A stretch of DNA of 64,000 nucleotides from DATKWD01 sp035529695 (GCA_035529695.1 DATKWD010000061.1:1-64000), one strand, 5' to 3'. Positions 35,862 to 46,489 are shown, counted from the first letter of the stretch. Notes: a model not told the origin generated them from the letters alone. Translations and numbers: made by a program.

Positions 35862-36686
35862 TCAGCCGACGTTGACGCCGTGACCCCGCAGGATCTCGTT
35901 CAACTGGGCCTTGTCGTGGCGTTCACCGGGTTCGAGATGCCGCAGCACCAACACGCACGGCAGCCCGAAGGTGCCGCCGGCGAACTCGCGCGGACGGGTG
36001 GCCTGCACACCCACGCTCCACGCAGGAAGATGACCTCGACTGATCTCGTCGCCGCTCTCGGCGTCGATCACCGGTATGGAGGGATTGAGAACCGCTCCCT
36101 CACCGAGCACCGCACCGGCACCGACTCGCGCCCCCTGGGTCACCATGCAGCGGCTCCCGATCATGGCCTCGTCCTCGATCACGACTGGGGCCGCCTGCGG
36201 CGGCTCCAGGACACCACCGATCCCGACACCTCCGGAGAGGTGCACGTTCTCCCCGATCTGTGCACACGATCCAACGGTCGCCCAGGTGTCGACCATGCTG
36301 TTCGCACCGACCCGTGCGCCGATGTTCACGTAGCTGGGCATCATGACGACGCCGCGTTCGAGGAACGACCCTCGACGGGCCGAGGCCCCGGGAACGACGC
36401 GGACGCCCGCTTCGGCATAGTTGTGTTTGAGGGGAATCTTGTCGGCGTACTCGAAGGGTCCGAGCTCGATCGTCTCCATCACCGCAGTACGGAATTGAAG
36501 GAGGATCGCCTGCTTCAGCCACGAGTTGACGACCACCTCGCCTTCGACGATCTCCGCCACCCGCGCCTTCCCACAGTCGAGCAACTCGATCGCTTCGTCG
36601 ACGATCGAGATGACCCCGGCATCGGTGAAGTCGACATCGTTCCTCCGCTCCCAGATGTCGCCGATGCGGGCCTCGAGGTCACTCAT
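35862..36686 (-). CDS. dapD: Tetrahydrodipicolinate N-succinyltransferase
   Basis: 274 residues. An N-terminal helical part is followed by a left-handed beta-helix of hexapeptide repeats (GVVMMPSYVNIGARVGANSMVDTWATVGSCAQIG). The length and motifs match the DapD type common in Proteobacteria, unlike the longer mycobacterial form. It transfers succinate from succinyl-CoA. ATG 36686 has TAGGGT (36695-36700, bottom strand) 8 nt upstream, suggesting a leaderless dapD-dapE transcript. Divergent from the 951-residue repeat protein. Confidence 0.9.
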   Translation of the reverse strand: MSDLEARIGDIWERRNDVDFTDAGVISIVDEAIELLDCGKARVAEIVEGEVVVNSWLKQAILLQFRTAVMETIELGPFEYADKIPLKHNYAEAGVRVVPGASARRGSFLERGVVMMPSYVNIGARVGANSMVDTWATVGSCAQIGENVHLSGGVGIGGVLEPPQAAPVVIEDEAMIGSRCMVTQGARVGAGAVLGEGAVLNPSIPVIDAESGDEISRGHLPAWSVGVQATRPREFAGGTFGLPCVLVLRHLEPGERHDKAQLNEILRGHGVNVG

Positions 36687-36786
36687 GGAGGGCGACCCTA
36701 TCTCCTCGCCGAGACGGTCCTACAGATCGACTTCGGCGCGCAAGGCACCAGCCGGGTGCGGGTGCTGAGCTAGTTTTGGCGCCTCC

Positions 36787-39642
36787 ATGAGCGACGGCAA
36801 CGAGACCGACTCGTCACGGCGGCAGCCGGAGGTCTCGGCGGTGCTCGGTGCGCAGCTGGACGAGATCGCGGACACCGTCAACGTCGTCGCGAAGGTCGTG
36901 GCGGATCTCGACCATCGGATCCAGTCGTCCCAGGCAGCCACGGCCGCCAACGACCACCGCTGGGAGCAGCGGATCACGACGATGGAGTCGGATCTCGCCG
37001 AACTCGGCGCCGCCGTCCGGTCCGAGACCGAGCGGGCCGGCACGGCGATGCAGGCAACCGACGTCGCCGGCGAGTTCGAGGCGTTGCGGCATCGGCTCGA
37101 CGATGTCCACCAGGACCTGTCGGGTCTCGCGGTGTCCCTCACCGCGGTGCAACACGAGACCGTTCTGCTTCGTGAGGGCCAGGCCCACCCCGAAGCCGTC
37201 GTGGCCGCCCTTGATCGCATCGCCGATCTCCAGCCCGACTTCGGTCCCCTCTTGACGGCGATGCAGCGGATTCCCGGCGCGCTCCCCGACTTCGCCGAGA
37301 TGATCGAGTCGCTGACGGCGAGCGGCACGGATCTGGCCTCGATGCACCACGAACTGCTCGCGCTCCGGTCGTCACAGCCCGATCTGACGCCGGTGCTCAC
37401 TGCGCTGCAGGATCTGCGCGATCGACAGGTCGACCTCACCCCTGTCTTCGAGGAGCTCCGCGAGCTTCGCAGTAGCCAGCCAGATGTCGCATCCGTCGTC
37501 GATGCCATCGACGCTCTCGGCGCGTCACTCCCATCGAAGCTTCTCGAGCTCGAGCGCCGGTTCCCCGACGTCAGCGAACTCGCGACATCGCTCGAACGCA
37601 TCCACGCTCAACGCACTGATCTGCAGCCGGTGATCGAGGCGATCGAAGCGCTCGCTTCGCCGGACTTCACCCCCCTGCTGGATGCCATCGCGGAGGGCCC
37701 GAGCGAGACCGACCTCACTCCGGTCGTCGAAGAGCTCCGGGCACTGCGAACCGATCAGACGCAGTTGTTGCGCAGGACCGAGTCCCTTGATGCGCCACAC
37801 AATGAGGCCCCCGATCTCGACCCGGTGTTCGACACCCTCGCCGAGCTGAGCTCGAACCTCGCCGACTCTCTCCAGCACCGAGTCGAGGCGCTGCTCACTG
37901 CGGCAATGAACCGCCAGCACCTGGCGACCGAAGCCACCCAGGTCCGGCTTCGAGAGCTGGACGACCTGGTGAGCCCGGTCGCCGGAGCGCTCCAAACCCT
38001 GTCCGAACGGCTCGACGGCATCTCGAGTGCCCTCGACGCGGCCGATTCCGCCCGACAAGCGGAGCGGTCCGACCTCACATCGCGCCTCTCGGCGATTCGA
38101 GAAGACCTCGTCGCTGCGGCTGCAGACGTCGTTTCGAACCCCGCAGCCGCGCTCGACGGGCGACTCGAGGATGTCCTGCGTGACTGGGTCGACGACATCG
38201 ACCGCGCGGTCGCGGCACGCCAGTTCGAGCACCGCACGACCATCGCAGAGCTCATCGACTCGATCCCGGACTCCTCCGCTGCCGTCGACGCCCTGACCCT
38301 GAGCCTCGCCGAACGGGGGTCCACTGCCGCGGCGCCGACGGACCTCCTGGCACGACTCGACGCGCTCGCCGAGCGAACCGATACAAGCCTCCAAGCAGTC
38401 CGCGAGAGCATCGAGGACCGGCTCTCGATCCTCGAAGAGTCACGCTCGGCCGACGCTGCGTCGATTCGCGAGGGCGTCGAGCAACTGGAGTCGAGTGAGC
38501 GACTCGTGGCCGATCGCCTCGAGGCGATCTCACAGCAGCTCGCGACCGCAAGGGCCGACTCCGTCGCCTCCGGGCACTCGGCTGCGCTGGAATCGATCGC
38601 CTCGTCGCATCGCGAGCTCGTCGAGGCCGAGCAGACCGACCGGGCTGCGCTGGCGGGGATCAGCCGGCAGCTGGACGAGCTACTCGGGAGCACCGAGACG
38701 GTCGACCGGGCGGTCTCCGCGCTGGCATCGCGCGCGGGGTCGGTCGACGATCCCATGCTGGTCGAAGCGATCGAGCCGCTCGCTCGAGCGGTCGACGCCC
38801 TGTCAGAGCTGTCCAGCGACCATCGAGCCCGCCTCGACGCGATCGGACGTTCGGTCGAAGCCTTCGCCGACACCGGCCCCCGGATCGACGAGGTCCATCG
38901 GAGTCTCGATCAGCGGATCGAGGCGCTGCTCGACCGCCAGGCCCACGTCCTGTCGTCGGTCCGGGAACTGCACCCGAGGTTCGACGCCCTCGATGCTCAC
39001 GACCCGCGTGAGGGACTTGGCGAGGTTCTCCATCGGTTCTCTCTCGCCGAAGCGGACCTCGGGGCCATCGGCCCCAAGCTCGAGGGCCTCGTCGGCGCCC
39101 TCGAGCGCACCGACCTGCATGTCGCTGACCAGGCAGAGGTTCTCGATCGCGTCGAATTCATGCGAGCCGAGGTCGGCGAGGCTGCATCGAAGGTCATCGA
39201 CCGCATCGACACCTTGGACAACACGGTCGTCGGTCGACTCGACGACAACCAGGTCCGGACCGACCACCTGACCACGCAAGTGAGCTCGATCCACGCATTC
39301 ACCAGCAGCGGCCCGTCAGGGATCGAGATCAGGACCCACGTCGATGTCGCACTCGCAGGGTTGGCCGAGCGGATCGGCAACGCCCTTCGGGACCTCCGGC
39401 GCGAGGTGACCGGTCTCGGCGCTACCACGGACACCTCGGGCCTGACGGCAACGTTCGAGGCCAGCATCGACCGCCTGACGAGCAGGTTGGATGCCGACAT
39501 CGCGCGAGTCCTCGACGCGTTGTCCTCGGGTGATGACAGCGACCGGCTCCGCCGCATCGACGGCGCGATCGCCGAGATCCGGCGTGACTTCGAGGTCTTG
39601 CGCCGCCTCAGCGACCAACCGCTCCCGCCGAACCCCGACTGA
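36787..39642 (+). CDS. Large helical repeat protein, unknown function
   Basis: 951 residues with no signal peptide, no membrane helix and, as far as I can see, no cysteine or tyrosine. Residues ~20-130 are coiled-coil-like. Residues ~134-359 hold about a dozen tandem 17-residue units, consensus D[LF]xPVhxALxxLRxxQP. The remainder (~360-945) is Ser/Ala/Glu/Arg-rich helix with heptad-like spacing. Such a protein should be an elongated cytoplasmic rod or scaffold. I recognise no family. TAGTTT (36771-36776) lies 10 nt before the ATG. Its last 35 bp overlap the opposing dapC gene. Codon use looks like its neighbours, so there is no sign of recent transfer. Confidence 0.75.
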   Translation: MSDGNETDSSRRQPEVSAVLGAQLDEIADTVNVVAKVVADLDHRIQSSQAATAANDHRWEQRITTMESDLAELGAAVRSETERAGTAMQATDVAGEFEALRHRLDDVHQDLSGLAVSLTAVQHETVLLREGQAHPEAVVAALDRIADLQPDFGPLLTAMQRIPGALPDFAEMIESLTASGTDLASMHHELLALRSSQPDLTPVLTALQDLRDRQVDLTPVFEELRELRSSQPDVASVVDAIDALGASLPSKLLELERRFPDVSELATSLERIHAQRTDLQPVIEAIEALASPDFTPLLDAIAEGPSETDLTPVVEELRALRTDQTQLLRRTESLDAPHNEAPDLDPVFDTLAELSSNLADSLQHRVEALLTAAMNRQHLATEATQVRLRELDDLVSPVAGALQTLSERLDGISSALDAADSARQAERSDLTSRLSAIREDLVAAAADVVSNPAAALDGRLEDVLRDWVDDIDRAVAARQFEHRTTIAELIDSIPDSSAAVDALTLSLAERGSTAAAPTDLLARLDALAERTDTSLQAVRESIEDRLSILEESRSADAASIREGVEQLESSERLVADRLEAISQQLATARADSVASGHSAALESIASSHRELVEAEQTDRAALAGISRQLDELLGSTETVDRAVSALASRAGSVDDPMLVEAIEPLARAVDALSELSSDHRARLDAIGRSVEAFADTGPRIDEVHRSLDQRIEALLDRQAHVLSSVRELHPRFDALDAHDPREGLGEVLHRFSLAEADLGAIGPKLEGLVGALERTDLHVADQAEVLDRVEFMRAEVGEAASKVIDRIDTLDNTVVGRLDDNQVRTDHLTTQVSSIHAFTSSGPSGIEIRTHVDVALAGLAERIGNALRDLRREVTGLGATTDTSGLTATFEASIDRLTSRLDADIARVLDALSSGDDSDRLRRIDGAIAEIRRDFEVLRRLSDQPLPPNPD
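37186..37863 (+). repeat. About twelve degenerate 17-residue repeats within the large helical protein
   Basis: Units begin at residues ~134, 151, 168, 182, 199, 216, 233, 261, 278, 293, 309 and 343. Examples are DLTPVLTALQDLRDRQV, DLTPVFEELRELRSSQP, DVASVVDAIDALGASLP and DLDPVFDTLAELSSNLA. Most are 17 residues; a few are 14-16. The spacing is too regular for a generic coiled coil, with a Pro at position 4 and hydrophobics at 2, 5, 6, 9 and 12. Confidence 0.75.
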
Positions 39643-40738
39643 CCCGCGTCTCGACGAGGGCCATCGAGCGATCCGATCCGACCATGGCCAACCGCACGTG
39701 ACCGGCTCCGGCTTCGCCGTAGAACTCACCAGGACTGGTCACGATGCCCGCGTCGGAGGCCAACCGCCGCGCAAGGTCCCAGCCGTCGCCCGAGGGCGCC
39801 TCGACCCAGAGGTAGAAGGCGCCGCTGGGCATCGCAGCCGGGACACCCAGCTGTCCGAGGAGGTCGATCCCACGGTGCAGCCGATCCTCGTAGATGCGCC
39901 GCTGTGCATCGACGTGGCCATCGTCGTCGAGCGCGGCCACCGCAGCCGCTTGCACCGGGTGCGGCACCATCAGGCCGGCGTGTTTGCGGACCTCCCCCAG
40001 GTAGGACACCAGGCCCGGGTCGCCGGCGTAGAAGGCTGCTCGTGCGCCGGCGAGGTTCGACCGCTTCGACAGCGAGTGGACGGCGACCACCCCGTCAGCC
40101 CCGTGCGTGAGGATCGTGCGGGGTGCGTCGTCCCAGGTGAACTCGACGTAGCACTCGTCGCTGAACACCGGCACCGCGTGTTCGCGACCCCAATCAGCTG
40201 CGGCACCGAGATCCTCGAGCGCGCCGGCTGGATTCCCCGGCGAGTTGATCCAGAGGCAGAGTGCCCGCTCGGCATCGCTCGGATCGATCGCGGCGAGGTC
40301 GAGTCGCCACGCATCGTCGCACGGCACCGGGACAGCCCGGCAGCCGGCGAGGATGGCCCCCATCTCATAGGACGGGTAGCTGATGGCCGGGTAGAGGACG
40401 GTGTCGCGCTCGGGTTGTCGAAGTCGAAGCCACCGCGGGAGCCCGGCCACGAACTCCTTGCTTCCCACACACGCTCGCACGTCCTCGGCGAGCACCGTCA
40501 CCCCGAGACGTCGTTCGAGCCAGCGACTCGCTGCCGCGCGGAACTCGGGCGTCCCGATCGATGGCGGGTAGCCCCGAGGATCCGAGGCTGCCATCGCGGT
40601 GAGCACGAACGGTGGGGCCGGATCGGTCGGCGTCCCGATCGACAGATCGACGGCACCACCGTCGAATCCATCGGCGATGGCCTTGATCTCATCGAGACGC
40701 TCGTAGGGATACGGAGGGGGTACGAACGGTTCGGTCAC
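39608..40738 (-). CDS. dapC: Succinyldiaminopimelate transaminase (aminotransferase class I/II)
   Basis: 376 residues, fold-type I PLP enzyme. DLSIGTPTDPAP, PAISYPSYEMGA, INSPGNPAGA, SDECYVEFTWD and the PLP-lysine motif HSLSKRSNLAGAR match the actinobacterial DapC group. It makes N-succinyl-LL-DAP precursor from the keto acid using glutamate, between DapD and DapE. GTG 40738 overlaps the hflX stop by 4 nt (GTGA). Its 3' end overlaps the repeat-protein gene by 35 bp. Confidence 0.85.
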   Translation of the reverse strand: MTEPFVPPPYPYERLDEIKAIADGFDGGAVDLSIGTPTDPAPPFVLTAMAASDPRGYPPSIGTPEFRAAASRWLERRLGVTVLAEDVRACVGSKEFVAGLPRWLRLRQPERDTVLYPAISYPSYEMGAILAGCRAVPVPCDDAWRLDLAAIDPSDAERALCLWINSPGNPAGALEDLGAAADWGREHAVPVFSDECYVEFTWDDAPRTILTHGADGVVAVHSLSKRSNLAGARAAFYAGDPGLVSYLGEVRKHAGLMVPHPVQAAAVAALDDDGHVDAQRRIYEDRLHRGIDLLGQLGVPAAMPSGAFYLWVEAPSGDGWDLARRLASDAGIVTSPGEFYGEAGAGHVRLAMVGSDRSMALVETRVSRGSAGAVGR

Positions 40739-42006
40739 ACTCGCTCCCCGGTCACGAATCCCTTGAACTGACCGAGCGACCCGGGCTCGAGCCTCGCCCG
40801 CAACGTGGTGGCGGTCGCCCCGTGCTCCTCGACGAGGACCTCGCCCTCGCGGTGCACCGCTGCGACGAGGTCGGAACGCTCGTAGGGGATCTCGAGCTCA
40901 TAGACCGTGAGCATCGAACGAAGCCGATCGCTCACGGCCTCGACGAGCGTGGCGATCCCCTCCCCGGTCGCCGCACTGCACGCGACAGAACCGGGGTGAA
41001 GGCGCGCCAAGCGCTCCGCCTCGACGGGCGAACGATCGCTCTTGTTGAACACGTAGAACTCAGGCACGTCGCCGGCGCCGATGTCGCCGAGAATCGCACG
41101 GACGGCAGCGATGTTGCCGCCAGGGTCGGGCGCGCCCGCGTCGACGACATGGATCAGCAGATCGGCGCCGACCGCGACGTCGAGCGTGCTCTTGAACGCC
41201 TCGACGAGTTGGTGCGGGAGCTTCCGCACGAAGCCAACGGTGTCGGTCACCAACACGGCTTCTCCGCCGGGCATCTGCAGTCGCTTCGTGGTCGCGTCGA
41301 GCGTGGCGAAGAGCCGGTCTTCGACCAGCACCTTCGAGTCGGTCAGCCGGTTGAGCAGCGTCGACTTGCCGGCGTTGGTGTAGCCGACGATGGCGACGCG
41401 GCGGAGGCGCGATCGGCGCTGCGACTTGCGCTGCGTGGCTCGCTGGCCCTCGATGTCGCGAAGATCACGCTCGAGTTTGTGGATTCGCCTGACCAGGCGT
41501 CGACGGTCCGTTTCGAGCTGGGTCTCACCCGGGCCGCGGGTGTTGATTCCGCCGGCCTGCTGGCTGAGCGTGTTGCCACGTCCCCGCAGTCGCGGAAGCC
41601 GGTAGCGCAGCTGTGCGAGTTCGACCTGGGCCTTGCCCTCCTGGCTGTGCGCGTTCTGGGCGAAGATGTCGAGAATCACCGCCGTCCGATCGATGGCGGT
41701 CCGCCCCAGCAGCTTCTCGAGGTTGAACTGCTGCTTCGGCGACAGCTCGTTGTCGAACACCACCGTGTCGCAGTCGGTGTCGAGCGCGATGTCGCGGAGT
41801 TCGGTGGCTTTGCCCTTGCCGACGAAGGTCGGGCCATCCGGCGAGGTCCTGCGCTGGACCACTCGGGCCACTTCGTCCGCGCCGGCGGTGTCGACGAGCA
41901 GGCTCAGCTCGTCGAGCGACGCCTCGGTGTCCTCGGGCCGATCAGGCGGGAGGGTCACGCCCACGAGGACGATCTTCTCCCGGAACGCGCGATCGATCAG
42001 TGACAC
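40735..42006 (-). CDS. hflX: GTPase HflX
   Basis: 423 residues from GTG 42006, which lies 13 bp after the dapF stop. The N-terminal domain contains FVGKGKATEL and the glycine-rich GRGNTLSQQAGGINTRGPGETQLE linker; the G domain has GYTNAGKST (G1), DTVGFVRKLP (G3) and NKSD (G4). HflX rescues stalled or heat-damaged ribosomes by splitting the subunits. It is part of the miaB-miaA-dapF-hflX-dapC run on this strand, overlapping dapC. Confidence 0.93.
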   Translation of the reverse strand: MSLIDRAFREKIVLVGVTLPPDRPEDTEASLDELSLLVDTAGADEVARVVQRRTSPDGPTFVGKGKATELRDIALDTDCDTVVFDNELSPKQQFNLEKLLGRTAIDRTAVILDIFAQNAHSQEGKAQVELAQLRYRLPRLRGRGNTLSQQAGGINTRGPGETQLETDRRRLVRRIHKLERDLRDIEGQRATQRKSQRRSRLRRVAIVGYTNAGKSTLLNRLTDSKVLVEDRLFATLDATTKRLQMPGGEAVLVTDTVGFVRKLPHQLVEAFKSTLDVAVGADLLIHVVDAGAPDPGGNIAAVRAILGDIGAGDVPEFYVFNKSDRSPVEAERLARLHPGSVACSAATGEGIATLVEAVSDRLRSMLTVYELEIPYERSDLVAAVHREGEVLVEEHGATATTLRARLEPGSLGQFKGFVTGERV

Positions 42007-42019
42007 GACGCTGATCCTG

Positions 42020-42811
42020 TCAGGCCCACGGCCACTCGACGCGAGCGATCGCCTCGACCTCGACCGTGTAGTGCGTCGTCGAACCCAATTCGACCGTTGC
42101 ATCACCGCCTGGTTGGTGAACCACGACCTGCCTACCGGCCATGCCCCAGGCGTGTGCCGCCGCTGCTGAAGCACAGGCACCGGTGCCGCAGGCGTCGGTC
42201 AGTCCCACCCCTCGCTCGAACACGCGCATGGAGACCTGGTCGTCCGGGCCGCAGACGATCGTTTCGACGTTCGCACCGCCCGCCACCTCGGCGTTGACGC
42301 GGCTTCCGACATCGACGAGGTCGACCGCCTCGTGGTCCGAAACCGCCAGCACGAGATGCGGATTCCCGACGTCGATCCACTGCGCGTGGGTGATGGGACC
42401 CGCAGTCCAGTCGGCGGCGAGGTCGCCGACGATGACGGCTCCGAGGTCGACCCGCAACGTGTGTCGAGTCGGTGATCCCTGACGCTCGAGCGTCAGCGTC
42501 TTGATCCCGACGTCGGAGGCGACGGTGAACTCGGGGCCTTCGACCACGCCCTGGAGGAGCGCCGCCTGTCCGACACACGAGATGCCGTTGCCGCTCATCT
42601 CGGCTCGCGAACCGTCTGCGTTGTGGAGCACCATCGCGAGGTCCGCCTTCGAGCTCGGAGTGACCCAGAGCAGACCGTCGGCGCCCACACCCTGGGTTCG
42701 ATGGCACACCGCGACCACCTGCTCGGGCGTGAACGGACCCACCGGCTCACGGGCGAGGTCGAGGGCAACGAGGAAGTCGTTGCCGAGGCCATGGTGCTTG
42801 GTCAACTTCAT
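42020..42811 (-). CDS. dapF: Diaminopimelate epimerase
   Basis: 263 residues. Both active-site cysteines are present: EMSGNGISCVGQA and TDACGTGACASAAAA. The N-terminal KLTKHHGLGNDFLV is typical. It converts LL-DAP to meso-DAP for peptidoglycan and lysine. It starts 4 bp after the miaA stop. It completes the DAP route with dapD, dapE and dapC encoded within 8 kb. Confidence 0.95.
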   Translation of the reverse strand: MKLTKHHGLGNDFLVALDLAREPVGPFTPEQVVAVCHRTQGVGADGLLWVTPSSKADLAMVLHNADGSRAEMSGNGISCVGQAALLQGVVEGPEFTVASDVGIKTLTLERQGSPTRHTLRVDLGAVIVGDLAADWTAGPITHAQWIDVGNPHLVLAVSDHEAVDLVDVGSRVNAEVAGGANVETIVCGPDDQVSMRVFERGVGLTDACGTGACASAAAAHAWGMAGRQVVVHQPGGDATVELGSTTHYTVEVEAIARVEWPWA

Positions 42812-42815
42812 GTGA

Positions 42816-43721
42816 TCACGAGTCTTCCAGCCGTTCGCACAGCGGAGCGACTGACTTCACAGGATCGTCGACGTCGATCCAGGCGATCCGGGGATCACGA
42901 TGGAACCACGCCCGCTGTCGGCGAGCGAAACGTTTCGTCCGACGAACGGCGAGATCGAGCGATTCGCCCAGGGGCGCCTCGCCGCGAAGGTGAGCGAGCA
43001 GCTCTCGATAGCCCAAGGCCTGCGCGGCCGACCGCGAGAGGCCGTCCGGTCGAGCAGCGAGCGCCCGAACCTCCTCGAGGAAGCCTGCGTCCATCTGGGC
43101 GTTGTAGCGGGACTCGATACGGCGCCGCACGGTGTCGGGCGGCAACCGGATACCGAGCAGCACGACGTCGGTCGGTCGATAGTCCCGCAGACCCGGCCCG
43201 AACGACGAAAACGGCCTGCCGCTCCCGACAGTGACCTCGAGGGCCCGCAGGACGCGACGTTCGTTGGTCGGCTCCATGCGCGAGGCAGCAACCGGGTCCA
43301 GCTCGGCGAGCCTGCGGTGAAGCACCTCGACATCGTGAGGCTCGGACTCGATCGCACTTCGCACGGCCGGAAAGGTGCCGGGGAACTCGAGCCGATCCAC
43401 CACCGCTCTCAGGTAGAGCCCGGTACCACCGACCAGGAGCGCGCGGTTGCCGCGCGCCTCGATGTCGGCCACGACCTCGTCGTACGCCGCGCGGAATTCG
43501 ACGACGGTGAAGTCCTCGTCCGGGTCGACCAGATCGATCAGGTGATGCCGGACCTCGGCCTGCTCAGCAGTGGTCGGCTTCGCCGTTCCGATGTCCATTC
43601 CTCGATAGACCTGCATCGAGTCCACCGAGACCAGCTCCCAGTCCGGGTTCCGGCGTGCGAGCTCGAGCGCGACCTGCGACTTGCCCGACGCAGTCGTTCC
43701 GACGAGGGCGGCGTGTCTCAC
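42816..43721 (-). CDS. miaA: tRNA dimethylallyltransferase
   Basis: 301 residues from GTG 43721. P-loop LVGTTASGKSQVA, then DSMQVYRGMDIGTAKPT and the FRAAYDEV/LLVGGTGLYLRAV region, all standard. It adds a dimethylallyl group to A37 of tRNAs that read UNN codons. Its product is the substrate of MiaB, encoded 60 bp upstream on the same strand. Confidence 0.95.
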   Translation of the reverse strand: MRHAALVGTTASGKSQVALELARRNPDWELVSVDSMQVYRGMDIGTAKPTTAEQAEVRHHLIDLVDPDEDFTVVEFRAAYDEVVADIEARGNRALLVGGTGLYLRAVVDRLEFPGTFPAVRSAIESEPHDVEVLHRRLAELDPVAASRMEPTNERRVLRALEVTVGSGRPFSSFGPGLRDYRPTDVVLLGIRLPPDTVRRRIESRYNAQMDAGFLEEVRALAARPDGLSRSAAQALGYRELLAHLRGEAPLGESLDLAVRRTKRFARRQRAWFHRDPRIAWIDVDDPVKSVAPLCERLEDS

Positions 43722-43781
43722 GGACTCAGGGGTCCTGCGCGGCCGGCGGCGCCGTCACTTCCTCGGCTGCCAGCCAGAGGC

Positions 43782-45203
43782 TCATCCGGCAACAACAGGG
43801 ATGCGGGTCCGGTGGACGGCAGCGGCCTCGACGTCGACGAACTCACCACGAAGGTGGTGGGCGGCCGCCGCGACGATGTCGAGCCGGACGGAGGTGCCCT
43901 GCCTCATCGGCGCCGGTGACGAGAAGTGGACGAGCTTGTTGTGTTCGGTCCGAGCCGTCGTCATGGCGGAATCGCGCTTCGACGGACCCTCCACGACGGC
44001 GGTCAGGGTGTGGCCGACACACGCCTCGTGTTTCGCCAGCGCGCTGCGTTCGACCACGATGCGAAGGCGCTCGAAGCGCCCGACACAGATGTCGTGGGCA
44101 ACGAAGAGGTGCTCGAGGGTGGCCGCCTCGGTTCCGGGGCGCGGTGAGTAGATGAACGTGTATGCGCTGTCGTACTGGGCCTCTGCGGCGACTTCGAGCG
44201 TCTGTTCGAAGTCGTCCTCGGTCTCGCCGGGGAAGCCGACGATGATGTCGGTGGTGACCGCAAGGTCGCTGATGGCACTCCTGGCGGCCCCGAGTCGATC
44301 GAGGTAGCGCTCGGCGGTGTACCCGCGGTGCATCGCAGCCAGGACCCGGTCGCTCCCCGACTGCAGGGGAAGGTGCAGGTGATTGCACACCTCGGGGGTC
44401 TGGGCCATCGCCTCGATGGTCTCGGGCCGGAGGTCCTTGGGGTGCGGGCTCGTGTACCGCACACGGCGAATCCCGTCGACGGCGGCCACCTGACGAAGCA
44501 GGTCGGCGAACAGCGGGCGGACCCGGACGTCCTGGCCCGACGAGCGAGCTGACAAGGTCAGGTCTCGTCCATAGCTGTTGACGTTCTGGCCCAAGAGGGT
44601 CACCTCGGTGACCCCGTCGGCCGCGAGGGCTCGCACCTCGTCGACGATCTCGGCGGCGGTGCGGCTGATCTCGGGGCCGCGGACGGACGGGACGATGCAG
44701 AAGGCGCAGCTGTTGTCGCACCCGATCTGGATCGTCACCCATGCCGCCCAGGGCACTTCGCGGCGGGCGGGAAGCGCACTTGGAAAGGCATCACGATCGT
44801 CGGCAACGGTCTCGTCGAGCACTTCGACGATCGGCCCGTGCTCAGCAGCGTGGGCCAGCAGTTCGGCCGCTCGGCTCACGTTGTGGGTGCCGAACACCAC
44901 ATCGACGTGAGGAGCACGCTCGGCGATCAGGTCGCGGTCCTTCTGTGCGAGGCAGCCACCGACCACGATCTGCAGATCGGGGTTCGCGTCCTTGGCGGAC
45001 TTCAGGTGACCCAGCGTGCCGTACAGCTTGTTGTCGGCGTTCTCACGGATGCAGCAGGTGTTCAGGACGATGACGTCGGCGGCATCGTCGGTTTCGGCCC
45101 GCTCGTACCCGTCGGCCTCGAGGAGTCCCGCAATGCGTTCGGAGTCGTGCTCGTTCATCTGACACCCAAAGGTGCGCACGACATAGGTGCGGGGCGCGGT
45201 CAT
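43782..45203 (-). CDS. miaB: tRNA-2-methylthio-N6-dimethylallyladenosine synthase
   Basis: 473 residues. The N-terminal domain (VRTFGCQMNEHDSE, NTCCIRENAD, GGCLAQ) carries one Fe-S cluster, and the radical-SAM CxxxCxxC is in CDNSCAFCIVP. A C-terminal TRAM domain follows. It methylthiolates i6A37 in tRNA after MiaA. ATG 45203 has TAACCT (45213-45218, bottom strand) 9 nt upstream, so it may start its own leaderless transcript separate from recA. Confidence 0.95.
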   Translation of the reverse strand: MTAPRTYVVRTFGCQMNEHDSERIAGLLEADGYERAETDDAADVIVLNTCCIRENADNKLYGTLGHLKSAKDANPDLQIVVGGCLAQKDRDLIAERAPHVDVVFGTHNVSRAAELLAHAAEHGPIVEVLDETVADDRDAFPSALPARREVPWAAWVTIQIGCDNSCAFCIVPSVRGPEISRTAAEIVDEVRALAADGVTEVTLLGQNVNSYGRDLTLSARSSGQDVRVRPLFADLLRQVAAVDGIRRVRYTSPHPKDLRPETIEAMAQTPEVCNHLHLPLQSGSDRVLAAMHRGYTAERYLDRLGAARSAISDLAVTTDIIVGFPGETEDDFEQTLEVAAEAQYDSAYTFIYSPRPGTEAATLEHLFVAHDICVGRFERLRIVVERSALAKHEACVGHTLTAVVEGPSKRDSAMTTARTEHNKLVHFSSPAPMRQGTSVRLDIVAAAAHHLRGEFVDVEAAAVHRTRIPVVAG

Positions 45204-45218
45204 GGCCCGTTGAGGTTA

Positions 45219-45239
45219 CCGGGGCACACGGCACCCCGG
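45219..45239 (-). terminator. Possible hairpin between recA and miaB
   Basis: CCGGGG and CCCCGG form a 6-bp GC stem around a 9-nt loop in the 140-bp gap after recA. No U-tract follows. It touches the -10 box of miaB. It may end or attenuate the recA transcript. The rest of the gap holds no gene, and recX is not there. Confidence 0.35.
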
Positions 45240-45343
45240 CCCGACCGGTGCAGGGGGCCGGCTGGACCAGGGTGTCGTGCTTGGTCGCCGTGGTGGGCGA
45301 ATCGGACGGGGGTCGGAGCGAACTCGGCGATCCCCGCCCAGGC

Positions 45344-46426
<1,083 letters not shown>

Positions 46427-46489
46427 GATGTGGAGTCCTTTCGAAGTGCGGGGTTTGAGGCGTCTGCGCCGATCCGCAGCGATGAGATG

